From Haematococcus lacustris (lineage: Eukaryota > Chlorophyta > Chlorophyceae > Chlamydomonadales > Haematococcaceae), in NCBI GenBank assembly GCA_030144725.1, contig JASKMD010000006.1:9147256-9211255 (forward strand): a stretch of 64,000 nucleotides of DNA, in the 5' to 3' direction. The translations under genes and the position numbers were made by a program. The notes beneath the pieces are model-generated. The model searched no databases, was not told where the DNA came from, and saw nothing but the letters and a program-made list of their open reading frames with translations. Shown here one piece after another: positions 1 to 11,200 of the stretch (position 1 is its first letter; each line of letters begins with the position of its first letter).

Positions 1-885
1 GCCGGCGACGCCTTGACAGCTGCCCGACCAGTCGCGAGTCGGGCACCGGGCACACGTAGTAGGCGGACGTCACAGACGCCCAGGTTAGGCTGACCACCCG
101 AAGGCTGAAGCGGGGCACCAACCGGCTGGTATTCGCCTGGCGTGAAAAAACAGACTAGGTGCAACCCGTGAAAGACCGGTGAGTGTGGCGGCGCGACGCG
201 CGGGTTGCACTACGCTGCACCTAGTCGAGGCATTAACCGAGCTTAGCCGAGGCTCAGACAAAGCCGAGGTGGAAGATTGTGACCACCATAAGGTGTTCCA
301 CTTGGCAACACCCGGCGTGCGTTTAACTAAACGACCATGCCTTGGAGCAGCAGCAAACTAAGGGTACAGAAATACAGAAAGACCAGGTGCGGTACGACGA
401 AATGTGTGCTAGGTACAGGGCAAACATGCTGCTTTCTGCTAGTGCAGTTGGATGCACCTCAGCCCAGTTGGTGCGCTTTGGCACATGCCGCTCAGGCTTG
501 CAAGAGCACAGCCATCCCCAGCGTGCAGTGCTTCATTCCTGTACAAGCAGGCGTTCTCTTCTGTACCCAGGTCCTAGGCTCGACTCCCAGGCAAGCCAGG
601 GCCGCCCAGGCCTGAGACAGACCCACTGCTCACACGGTCGTTTGCCATTGTTACTGACATGGCTGGCCTGCCGCTGCCTTGCCACACGCTCTTACCACGA
701 GGTCCGCTATCACGCAGTTCCTTTTGAAAACCTCTTGTACCTAGCTGCCGCTGCAAGGGTGCGTTGCGGACGGACGGCCCTGCAAATGTTCACTCCCACC
801 CTGGGTGCCTGCTCATGACGTGCCCCACTCTGGTGACCCCTCCCTGGTTCATCCAATACATACTTGGGTGCCCCTCCCGCCCACT
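1..885. other. Unassigned sequence downstream of the OPR gene
   Basis: I recognise no gene here. Open frames on both strands have no family motif. The right part is the 3' flank of the minus-strand OPR gene that ends at 886. The left part may belong to a neighbouring gene or repeat outside the window. Confidence 0.4.
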
Positions 886-1358
886 TCAGCGTCCCCTCAC
901 GTGATGCCTTTCCAGAGCAGCCAGGCCGTAGCGCACTGTGGTGCGGCAGCGCTCGTCATACTGTGGACGGTAGTACTCCGCCATGTCCAAGATGTGTGCA
1001 AAGGCCTTCTGGTCCACCTGGGCGGACACACATGCAAGGTTAGGTGCCAGCTCAATTACCGGACCCAATGCACGTCTAGTTGCCAGTTGAGGCACTGGCT
1101 AAGGAGGGTGGCCAGGGCCAGATGGGCAGGAGCCAGGTCCTGGCAAGTTGCAAACAGCGCGGGGCGGAGTGGGACATGGAGTGCAGCACAAGGACGGAGT
1201 GCCTGGGCTTAAGATGGCTGCCAGTAGCCAGCTGGACTCACAGCAGCAACACACAGTGCCAGGGCTAGGCAGTATCACAACGAAACAACAGCTACACAGC
1301 GGTGCCTAGTGCCTGGGCTAGTGCCACAGCCATGTTGCATGCCTGGCTGGCTGGCTGC

Positions 1359-1389
<31 letters not shown>

Positions 1390-1390
1390 C

Positions 1391-1433
<43 letters not shown>

Positions 1434-4042
1434 CCTGGCTGGCTGCCTGGCTGCCTGGCTGGCTGGCTGCCTGGCTGCCTGGCTGGCTGGCTGCCTGGCT
1501 GCCTGGCTGGCTGGCTGCCTGGTTGGCTGCCTGCTGGGTGTTTGCCTGGCTGGCTGGCTGCCTGGTTGGCTGCCTGCTGGGTGTTTGCCTGGCTTGCCTA
1601 CATAGGCTTGGCCATTCGCTGTTGGATGCCGATTGCGTGTCTTTTGTTGACAGCCAGCAGGCAGGTGGCCACACCACAGCATGTGACCGGGCATCAGCAA
1701 GCTGGTGCACGCACCGGGGCGGCCCATGTGCCGAGCGCCCAGACCGCCAGCAGGAACTCTTTGGGAGTGAGGGCCTGAGCTCCCTGCTCACCCACTGCTT
1801 GATGGCCAGTCATGTCGGCCTGCGTGCTCTGCCCCTGCTCCTGACGCTGCCCCTGCAAGCCCTGTCCCTGTCCCTGCCCCTGTGTTCCTTGCCCCTGCCC
1901 CTGCCGCTGCCCCTGTGGTGCCTTGTCCCAGAGCCGTGGCTGCTGGAAGTTACCAGACATCTCCTGCCCCCGCCCCTCCCTGTCCTGTGTGTGCTCGCCC
2001 TTGCCCTGACGCTGCCCTCTGCCTACCCCCTGCTCCCCCCACGGGCCCTGCCCCTGATGCGGGAGCATGAGGTCAGGCCGCTCCAAGGCAGGCCCCATGT
2101 GCCTGGTGCAGCAGCGCAGGAACAGGTCCAGCCACTGGGGGCTGGGGTGCACGCGCAGCCGAGCAAGCGCCCAGGCCCACGCCACCAACAGCGAGCCTGA
2201 GGGGGGTGGGGCTGTACAGCTGCTGCTGCTGCCGCCTCTGCCTGTGCCACTGCTGATGCCACTGCCACCGCTGCCTGTACTGCTGCTGCTACTGCTAGCA
2301 CTGTCGCTGGCTTGGCCTCCACTGCTGGCCCTGCTGCTGGTGTGCTGGCTTCTGCTTTCACCGGGAAAACTGTCGCCGCGTGCACTGCTGCTGCAGTCAG
2401 GACTGTTATGGGCTTTGCATGGGCTGCTGCCAGGTCCCTGAGCAGGGCTGCCGCTGTCGGCACGGTGGACTCGAATGCTGCTCTCGCTGCTGTCTGATGC
2501 AGCTTCTGCCATCCTGGGTGGGAGGCTGATGACTTGCCTGGGTCTTGCATGGGGGAGCATGGCGGTGGCAGAGCCTATGTCATGTGGGGGTGAGTGTGAT
2601 GGGAGGAGGGCTGGCTGCTGAGTAGGTAGGGGGTGAGTAGGCAGGGCCGGCGGCTTGGCAGTGGGTGCAGGCACAGGAGCAGCTTGCGAGGTCCTGGGCC
2701 AGGGGCCTGGTGAGCGTCGGTGGCTGCGGACCAGCTTGGCGTCCGGGGGGGGTGGCATCAGGGCGGAGGGGAGGGGCAGGGGCGGGGGGGGGGGGGGTGC
2801 GAGTGGGGGTGGAGGGTGGGGGGGGTGGCAGCAACACGGTGGTGGCCAGGTGGCACTTAGGAGGCAGATCTCGCATCGATTTTGAAACGCCACTGACAGT
2901 CACCTCTGATGTAGGGGTGGGCTCCGTGCAGCTGGGGTGGGGGCTGCAGGGGGGCGGGTTGGGGAGCAGCAGGGGAGGGTTCGCTTGGGAGGTCTGCCCA
3001 GGTGCTGCACCAGGTCTGGGATGGGCAGGGGGGTGGGCGGGGGGGATGGTGGCAAAGCGAGGAGGGGCTTGCTGGCCTAAGGTCGAAGGCTCCAGCGACT
3101 TCAACACTTGCAGGTCTGCAGCAGCAGAGCTGTGGTGGAGGTGCTGAGGGGGAGCAGCAGGGTGGGCAGTCGCCAGGCAGGCCGGGGTGGTCGTGGCTTG
3201 CAGTGAACCTGGGACAGTACTTGTGGGCTGGGCTGGCTGGCTGCTGGCTGGCTCTGGGCTGACAGGTGCTGAGTGGGCGTGGCGTTGAGATGCCTGGGGC
3301 TGGGAGGGGGCTGGGCCAACCAGCAGGGGACGGTGACCGCCCGCCTCTGCCCTGTGTGCAGTCAGGCTGTTGTGCATGCGGTCAGCCGTCTCATCCATCC
3401 AGGCCTGCAGGAAGGCCTTGTCTGGCGCCTTGCCTGCCCTGACACAGCCGGTGATGAGGGCAAGGAGCTCGCTGTGGGAGAAGGCGGGCAGTATGGGCTG
3501 GGCTGTGCGCAGCAGCAGACGCTGCAGGCGCTGGCTAGCTGCGCCCAGCACACAGCCAGCGGCGTGGGCGATCATGGCCATGTCATTAGGTTGCAGGAGG
3601 GGCAGCTGATGTCTTAACTGTGGCCAGCAGGCAGGCAGGTGGGCGGGCGGGCAGGTGTATGGGCAGGCGGACGGGTGGGCGGGCAGGCAGGCAAGCAGCT
3701 AGGCAGGTAGCATGCAGCTTTCCCTACACCATCCCTGTCCTGCTTTTGTGCCCTCCCCTCCCTTCTCCTGGGTGTAGGGGTGTGTGAGGGGGGGTGCCTA
3801 GGCCATGTGGGGGTGAGTGTGAAGGGAGGAGGGCTGGCTGCTGAGTAGGTAGGGTGTGAGGGTGTGCTGGGGTCACCTCTGGGGAGAGCAGCAGGTCCTC
3901 AATGTAGGTGGACCGCTCAGCGTCCCCCTGCACCCGGTCTGCCAGCCCGCCTAGCACCACCGCCCACTCCTGCGCCGCACATCATTGTTACCATTAATTC
4001 GTATTGCTCGTCGTGGAAAAAATGAGCACCCCAGTGGAGAAG

Positions 4043-4082
<40 letters not shown>

Positions 4083-5643
4083 GAGCTTGCTCTTCCTATG
4101 ACGTTCCTATCCGCTGCTGCTCCCCTGATCCCTATCACAGCAGCAGCAGCAGTAGCAGCCTGGCCCTGCCCCACCTCAACAGGGGCAGCCACACTTAGCA
4201 CTGAGCATGACTGACCAGCCAACGGAAAAACAGCCATGCCCAGCCCAGCTTTGCCCGTGTCAGCTGTTGGCGCCTGAGGTCCCTACAGCTGTTGGCCGTG
4301 GATCTGCTCCGTCCCACGCACCTTGGCCGTGAAGGTAGGTGCCAGGGCCTGGCAGTGGCGGACCAGCTGCTCCAGGAGGGCTGCGTCTGGGGTGTACTGC
4401 AGGCTGCGCAGCGCCCAGGAGAGGGCGGCGGCTTCGCGGGCAGTCAGGGAGGACATGCGCCTGGCCAGGGCAGCAGCAGGGGCAGCAACAGGGGCAGCAG
4501 TATCGTCGACAGTGGCGGTGGCTGGGGGTCATAGGGTCAGGCGGGAGGTCAGGGGTCCTACAGGGTCAGGGTCGGGTGGTCACAAGAGTAGGGCATCAAG
4601 GGGAGAAGCATGAGAAGCTGCCTGGCTGGGCGTGCCATTGCTCCTGCAGCCCACACTCCCTCCCACACCATGACTGCCCCACACTGCTTTGCTGCATTCA
4701 CCCACTGCTGCCGCCCTGCCCCCTGCCTGACTGGCCACCAGCCCACCACCCCTCCAGCCCAGCCGCCCTCACCTGTACAGCGACCCCTCCACAGGCAGCA
4801 GCGATGCCGGTGGCGGCCGATAGCCCAGCCTGCCCAGTGCCCACAGCATGACTGCACAGTGCCCTGGCTGGAAGGCATCACACCGAGCCACCAGTGTGGC
4901 TGCCAGCTGCGCCACCACACTCTGCCCAGGCTGAACCCCCAGCTGTGCCAGCCCCCAGCTCAGCAAGGCCAGGTCCTGGCCGCTGGTGCGGGAGAACGTC
5001 AGCACCGCTTCCGCCAACAACTGCTGCAGCCAGGGGTGGTTGCCCCCGCCGCCAAGTGGTTGCAGTGTTGGTTGGGTAGTTGGGCTGGTTGCAAGGTGGT
5101 TGAGCAGGGGTGACCCGGATTGATGGTGCTCCGCTTGAAGGGAAAAAGCTGCTGCGCCCTTGTGAGCAGCAAGGGGTGAGGTGGCAGCCTGGTTGGCATG
5201 GGCAGTTGGGGAGGTTGAGGTGGTTGGGGGTGTGGTGTGCAACCGGGCCAGCGCATACACCACTTGGCTGATGTCCCGACCATTGAAGGTGTGCAGCCGG
5301 GCTTGCACTGCCCGCCAGAAGGCAGCCAGCCAGGCTGGGGAGGGCTTCACTCCCAAGCGGGCGAGGGCCAGCATGGTATTGGCGAGGTCACGGCTGCGCA
5401 CCCCTGAGCCAAAGCCAGGCCAGCCAGGGGCAGGGGCAGGGGCAGGGGCAGGGGCAGGGGCAGGGCCAGGGCCAGGGCCAGGGGCAGGGGCATGGCCAGG
5501 GCCAGGGGCAGGGCCAGGGCTTGCACCCAAGCCAGGGGCAAGGCCTGTGCTGTGGGTGAAGTCGTGCCTGTGAGTTGAGCCACTGCTTAGGTTGCCTGTG
5601 GTGCTGCTGCTGCTGCCTGAGGTGCTTTTGCTGCTGCTTGTGG

Positions 5644-5674
<31 letters not shown>

Positions 5675-6537
5675 TCTCCCCCTGCTACCTTGGGAACCTC
5701 CACTGTGCTCCTGGCCAGCGCTGGCTTCTAGGGTCACAGCGTCATAGTGGGCGTGCGCTGCAGCCAGCAGCTGGTGCAGCAGTGTGGGTGAAGGCTGGAG
5801 CCTGAGCAGGGCCAGGGCATACAGGGTGCTGCTGACCTCAAGGTGGCTGAGGCGAGGCGCACCAGAGGAGCTGGTCTGAGGTCCCCTCCCTCCTGCTGCT
5901 ACTGCTACTGCTGCTGCGGTGGCTGCTCCCACCTCCACTTTCGCTGCTGCTTTATTCCCTGCCCCTCCATGCTCCACAGCTGCCCCACCAGCTGCACCCA
6001 CTGACCTTAACCCAGGTGCCCCTGATGCTGCTGTCGCTGTTGCAGCAGCCCCTACGGCAGCTAGCTGCTTTGTCAGGGGCTGGTCCTGGGCAGCAGTGCT
6101 GAGGCCAGCTGATTCACTGGGGTGCAGGTATGGGCCAGCAGCACCACCCCTGGCTGCCACCTGCTGCTGCAGCCCCTGTGCCGCCACCACCTCCCCTGTC
6201 ATGCTGACCAGCTGAGCTTGCAGCCTGGACAGCATTTGCTGCAGCCCTTCCCTGTTTGCCCCAGACTTCATGCGACCCAGCGCCCACAGGGAGTTTGCAA
6301 GTGCTTGCATGCCCATGTGGGGCATGCTTGCATGCATGTGAGCGGCCACTGCGGAACCCCATGCAGCAGGGGGGCAGGCTTTGAAGCGGGCCAGGGCCAG
6401 CAGGACAAGGGACAGACTGTGCTCGTTGTAGTCGCTGAGCTTGTGCAGCACCGCCTCCTGCACCGCCTCGCACCAGGCTGGCGGAGGGGCTAGGGACAAG
6501 CTGCCAGTCCCTGTGCTTTGGCTCGCAGCAGCTGCAG
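886..6537 (-). CDS. Octotricopeptide-repeat (OPR) protein, probable organelle RNA-binding factor
   Basis: OPR proteins are helical-repeat, sequence-specific RNA binders that control maturation, stability or translation of individual chloroplast or mitochondrial mRNAs in green algae. The role here is inferred from that family. Degenerate repeats of about 38 residues are visible: ALANSLWALGRMKSG, STLYALALLRLQPSPTLL, LANTMLALARLGVKPSPAWL (with the PSPAW core) and MLWALGRLGYRPPPASLL. Exons I can place: about 6537-4773; about 4515-4322 (AAALSWALRSLQYTPDAALL); 3969-3877 (31 codons); one starting at 3617 (its 3' end is uncertain); about 2515-1705 (AWAWALARLRVHPSPQWLDL); and the last, 1017-886, ending in TGA. 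No ATG is visible at the 5' side. The exon appears to begin at a splice acceptor near 6537, so the N-terminus and transit peptide are probably upstream, perhaps in the gap. Repeats are interrupted by long Ser, Gly, Ala and Pro-rich linkers. A FASTK/RAP-type protein is the main alternative; no RAP domain is clear. Confidence 0.75.
1340..1600. repeat. Imperfect (GGCT/GCCT)n microsatellite
   Basis: About 260 bp of tandem ggct units broken by gcct, lying in the last intron of the OPR gene (between 1705 and 1017 on the minus strand). Open frames across it (LAGWLAGW, QPASQAAR) are products of the repeat. Confidence 0.9.
4051..4079. repeat. (CAG)n trinucleotide tract
   Basis: Run of uninterrupted CAG/AGC units between two OPR exons (4322 and 3969). 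It is probably intronic. Confidence 0.85.
5426..5525. repeat. Hexanucleotide (GGGGCA / GGGCCA)n inside the OPR coding exon
   Basis: About 100 bp of 6-bp units. On the minus strand it encodes an in-frame Pro-Ala/Gly-Pro linker between OPR repeats. The length is a multiple of three and the frame stays open on both sides, so it is probably translated. Confidence 0.8.
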
Positions 6538-6819
6538 AGGCAGGTAGGCAGGCAGGAGGGCTTGCTCAGTGATTCCTTCTTGTGCATTTCTGTACATTAC
6601 CATGTCATAGGGGTCGTCTAGCACTATAATACTGTGGCAGGCCAAGGGAGAAGTGGGCACCAAAGCAGTGCTACAGTAAACAAGAGTGGAGATTTGAACT
6701 TACTCAGCTAATGGGTGCAGGCTAGCAGGGCAGAGTATATACACATGCCACCTCACTTGGGCCCCCTGCACCAAATAGGAAGATAGCCATGGACCCCTGG
6801 CCAGCAGCTGGGTACCCTT

Positions 6820-7319
6820 NNNNNNNNNNNNNNNNNNNNNNNNNNNNNNNNNNNNNNNNNNNNNNNNNNNNNNNNNNNNNNNNNNNNNNNNNNNNNNNNN
6901 NNNNNNNNNNNNNNNNNNNNNNNNNNNNNNNNNNNNNNNNNNNNNNNNNNNNNNNNNNNNNNNNNNNNNNNNNNNNNNNNNNNNNNNNNNNNNNNNNNNN
7001 NNNNNNNNNNNNNNNNNNNNNNNNNNNNNNNNNNNNNNNNNNNNNNNNNNNNNNNNNNNNNNNNNNNNNNNNNNNNNNNNNNNNNNNNNNNNNNNNNNNN
7101 NNNNNNNNNNNNNNNNNNNNNNNNNNNNNNNNNNNNNNNNNNNNNNNNNNNNNNNNNNNNNNNNNNNNNNNNNNNNNNNNNNNNNNNNNNNNNNNNNNNN
7201 NNNNNNNNNNNNNNNNNNNNNNNNNNNNNNNNNNNNNNNNNNNNNNNNNNNNNNNNNNNNNNNNNNNNNNNNNNNNNNNNNNNNNNNNNNNNNNNNNNNN
7301 NNNNNNNNNNNNNNNNNNN
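6820..7319. other. Assembly gap (500 N)
   Basis: Exactly 500 undetermined bases, probably a scaffold placeholder. The right edge is a C/T-rich tract (ccccttcccctccccc), which suggests the assembly broke on a simple repeat. The gap lies between the divergent OPR and 5-phosphatase genes and probably hides part of both 5' ends. Confidence 0.95.
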
Positions 7320-7375
7320 TCCCCTTCCCCTCCCCCTCCCCCTCCCCCCTTCCCCTTCCCCGCAACAAGTGGCTG

Positions 7376-7482
7376 CATGCTGCCTTCTCAATGACCAGGT
7401 GGCCAAGAGCGTAGGCAATGTAGGCAAGTTTGCCGCACTGCTTGGCAAGCGCATCAACAAGACAGCCACCAATGTCAGCAAG
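7376..7482 (+). CDS. Possible upstream exon of the 5-phosphatase gene
   Basis: An open stretch reading AALLGKRINKTATNVSK ends at a good donor (aag/gtgtgtgag). It lies 780 bp upstream of the first firm WD40 exon on the same strand. No motif identifies it, and its 5' border could not be fixed because of the gap and the C/T-rich tract. It could be a fragment of another gene. Confidence 0.3.
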
Positions 7483-8197
7483 GTGTGTGAGGGGCTGGTG
7501 GCTGCTGGACTGCTAGTAGCTGCATGGTGGTGGAGTCACAAACTGTCGTGCAGGCTAGCACACAATGCTGCAAAGCAGGGCAGGTCAGCCAGGTAAGGGG
7601 TTGTGGGTCAGGGCGGGGCGGGGCGGGGCGGGGTCATGTGTCTGAAAGGGGCTCGTGTGGCTGAACAGCCTGGCTTTCAATTGGTGCTGTCGGTGATGGT
7701 GCCCAGACCCCTGACCGCAGAACCTATCAGAGCGGAAAGGCGCAAACATAGCGACCCGCAGCCCTGCTCGACCTCCTGCTGGGGGGCCAGGGCAGACCAT
7801 GGGGGTGCAGCCAGGAGGCGTGGGAGCTGAAGAGGAGGCAGAGGGGGAGGAGGACGGACCGGCTGCAGCAGGTCAGGCCAGACCAGGCTATGGTGATGGG
7901 AGGGGAAGGCCGGGCTGGAACAGAGGTTGGATATCTGACCCAGGGCTGTGGCTAAGGCTGACCCAGGGAAGGGCAAGCCAGATCAGGTCAGGGTCAGGTC
8001 TGGGCCAGCGGTCGGCTTGTTGGGCCAGGTAGGGCTGTGGCTAGGGCTGACCCAGGTAGGGCTGCAGGCAACCGCAGTGGCAGGGAAGAGGCAAGACCAA
8101 ACGGCTGCTTGAACATGCCGTGCTAAGCGTGCTCCTGCACCCTGTTGCGTGGCATCTGTAGTGTTGCTACACTGACTGCTGCTGCCTGTAGTGCTCA

Positions 8198-8199
<2 letters not shown>

Positions 8200-8233
<34 letters not shown>
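8200..8233. repeat. (GCT)n tract
   Basis: About 11 GCT units just upstream of the WD40 exon that begins at 8266. Intronic by the gene model. Confidence 0.8.
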
Positions 8234-8265
8234 GCTGCTGGTTCTGATGGCTTAGAGGCCGGCAG

Positions 8266-11200
8266 TGGCTCCTCCTCCTCACGAGGCAAGGTCAAGGCGC
8301 TGCTGTCGGGGCTGGACGGCTGCATGACCCTGGTGTACAAGAGCGGGCATGTGGAGTGCTACTCAGAGCTAGGCCGGCTGCTGTGGGGCCTGGACTCCAG
8401 GCTGGTGCTGCACTCAGGTCAGGGCAACAGGCTGACGCTGCACTCAGGTCAGGGCAACAGGCTGACGCTGCACTCAGGTCAGGGCAGCAGGCTGACGCTG
8501 CACTCAGGTCAGGGCAACAGGCTGACGCTGCACTCAGGTCAGGGCAACAGGCTGACGCTGCACTCAGGTCAGGGCAGCAGGCTGACGCTGCACTCAGGTC
8601 AGGGCAGCAGGCTGACGCTGCACTCAGGTCAGGGCAACAGGCTGACGCTGCACTCAGGTCAGGGCAACAGGCTGACGCTGCACTCAGGTCAGGGCAGCAG
8701 GCTGACGCTGCACTCAGGTCAGGGCAGCAGGCTGACGCTGCACTCAGGTCAGGGCAGCAGGCTGACGCTGCACTCAGGTCAGGGCAGCAGGCTGACGCTG
8801 CACTCAGGTCAGGGCAGCAGGCTGACGCTGCACTCAGGTCAGGGCAGCAGGCTGACGCTGCACTCAGGTCAGGGCAGCAGGCTGACGCTGCACTCAGGTC
8901 AGGGCAGCAGGCTGACGCTGCACTCAGGTCAGGGCAGCAGGCTGACGCTGCACTCAGGTCAGGGCAGCAGGCTGACGCTGCACTCAGGTCAGGGCAACAG
9001 GCTGACGCTGCACTCAGGTCAGGGCAACAGGCTGACGCTGCACTCAGGTCAGGGCAGCAGGCTGACGCTGCACTCAGGTCAGGGCAGCAGGCTGACGCTG
9101 CACTCAGGTCAGGGCAGCAGGCTGACGCTGCACTCAGGTCAGGGCAGCAGGCTGACGCTGCACTCAGGTCAGGGCAGCAGGCTGACGCTGCACTCAGGTC
9201 AGGGCAGCAGGCTGACGCTGCACTCAGGTCAGGGCAGCAGGCTGACGCTGCACTCAGGTCAGGGCAGCAGGCTGACGCTGCACTCAGGTCAGGGCAGCAG
9301 GCTGACGCTGCACTCAGGTCAGGGCAGCAGGCTGACGCTGCACTCAGGTCAGGGCAGCAGGCTGACGCTGCACTCAGGTCAGGGCAGCAGGCTGACGCTG
9401 CACTCAGGTCAGGGCAGCAGGCTGACGCTGCACTCAGGTCAGGGCAGCAGGCTGACGCTGCACTCAGGTCAGGGCAGCAGGCTGACGCTGCACTCAGGTC
9501 AGGGCAACAGGCTGGTGCTGGGGGGAGTCAGGCAGGAGGGCTGGGAACAGGAAGGGGAAGGTGGGAGGGGAAGGGAAGGGGAGGGTGGGGCAGAGGGGGT
9601 GGGCCTGGACATGGGGCTGCAAATAAGCTAGCACGGGAAAGGAAGAATGAATAGGGATGGTAGGGAGAAGCTCAGCAAAGGGAGTAGAGTTGGGTCAGGG
9701 GTGGGTCATGGTCAACCTAAACCCTACCCAAACCCTAACCTAAACCCTACCCAGAATCCTGACCCAAATCATGACCCAGGGAAGGGAGGGTGAGCAGGTG
9801 AGCTCAGCCTTTCAAAGTCAGGTTAAGGAGATGGCTGTCGAGAGCCAGTGTGGAGGAGAGGTTGGCCTGAGAGGCAAAGCTGGACAGTTAGGCTGCAGCG
9901 GTCAGGTTAGAAGGTCTGTAGTGCTGCTATACTGACTGCTGCTGCCAGTAGCGGTCAGGTTACAAGTCATCTCATGCCGTCCCTCATGCCTGCCCTGGCC
10001 CTGGCCCTGGCCGGCGCCGCTCAGCTGAACCCGCCCCACGGGAAGCAGCCCTTGCAGCATGGAGGCAGAACAGTGATGCAGCCCTTGCTGACCCGCCCTT
10101 CTGCAATGATGTGCACGCTCTGCCTCCTGACTGTGCACTACCCTGCCCTCCTCCCTCCACTCCCCCATTGCGTCACAGACAACACAGCACAGACAGACAA
10201 GACTGCTATTATATACACACAGACAACAAACACCCCAATTCAGCATTTACAATCATATTGCAGAGGAAAAGGGCGTCTGTGCTAGAGTCAGCTGCTGCCT
10301 GACAGCGAGCTTGATGCTCCATTCGTTGGTGTGCTCATCATGTGCACATCCCTCATTCTTTCATCACATGACTACCACCTTCACTGCACCCCCTCTCTCA
10401 TCTCCACCCCTCACCCGCCCTGCTGAGGATCATAACGCGCCAACATGGCCAGCATACGCCCTGCATCACATAGACTGCCAGAGCACTAGCTTCAGAGCCA
10501 CCAAGAGCCTTAGCAGCCAGCCTCAGTCAAACATGACGTCACCCACAAGTCCATTGCCACTGGGCTGGGATGACTTGCGCACATAAACCCTCACCTCCAC
10601 CCCTCACCCACCCTACATGTCTCCCTCACACCCTCTTGACCGCGCTGGCCGTGTCTCGGTCACTTTCATGCCTACAGGCCTGCTGGTGGGCCGCTCCCTG
10701 TGGTTGGGCTGCGGTGATGGCCAAATAGTGATGCTGGATGCCGGCAGCGGCGGTCTGCAGCACCGCTGGGTTGCTCACCTTGCCCCTGTCCGGGCCCTGG
10801 CCCTGGTGGCTGGCCTCATCTACTCGCTGGCCAGTGACGGGGCCATCAGGGGCTGGCCCGCAGTCCAGCCACCCCCTCCGGACTTTGTCAATGCATGGAA
10901 GGTGGGGGAGGTCACACAATAGCCTGGCAGGGGCCTGGGGCGCATTGATGGGGCAGGGTGCTTGCCTGCTTCCGTAGCAGCCATTCTCTGGTTGGTGGTG
11001 GTGATGGTGGTGATGGTGGTGATGGAGGTGATGGAGGTGGTGATGATGGTGATGGTGGTGATGGTGGTACTGGTGGTGGTGATGGTGGTACTGGTGGTGA
11101 TGATGGTGGTGATGGTGGTGGTGATGGTGATGGTGATGCTAGTGATAGTAGTGGTGATGATGACATTGGTGTTGGGTGGAGGGGTGATGGTGGCAATGAG

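Noticed and set aside
1275..1778. Membrane-protein-like LAGWLAGW open frames
   Set aside because: Translation of the GGCT repeat. No conserved sequence around it.
8400..9500. CRISPR-like array of 30-bp repeats
   Set aside because: Units are contiguous with no spacers between them, and the setting is a eukaryotic intron.
8324..9631. A 435-codon open frame of [10 protein letters not shown] repeats as a stand-alone protein gene
   Set aside because: It is the 30-bp minisatellite read through. It may at most be an in-frame extension of the WD40 exon, so it is reported as a splicing question.
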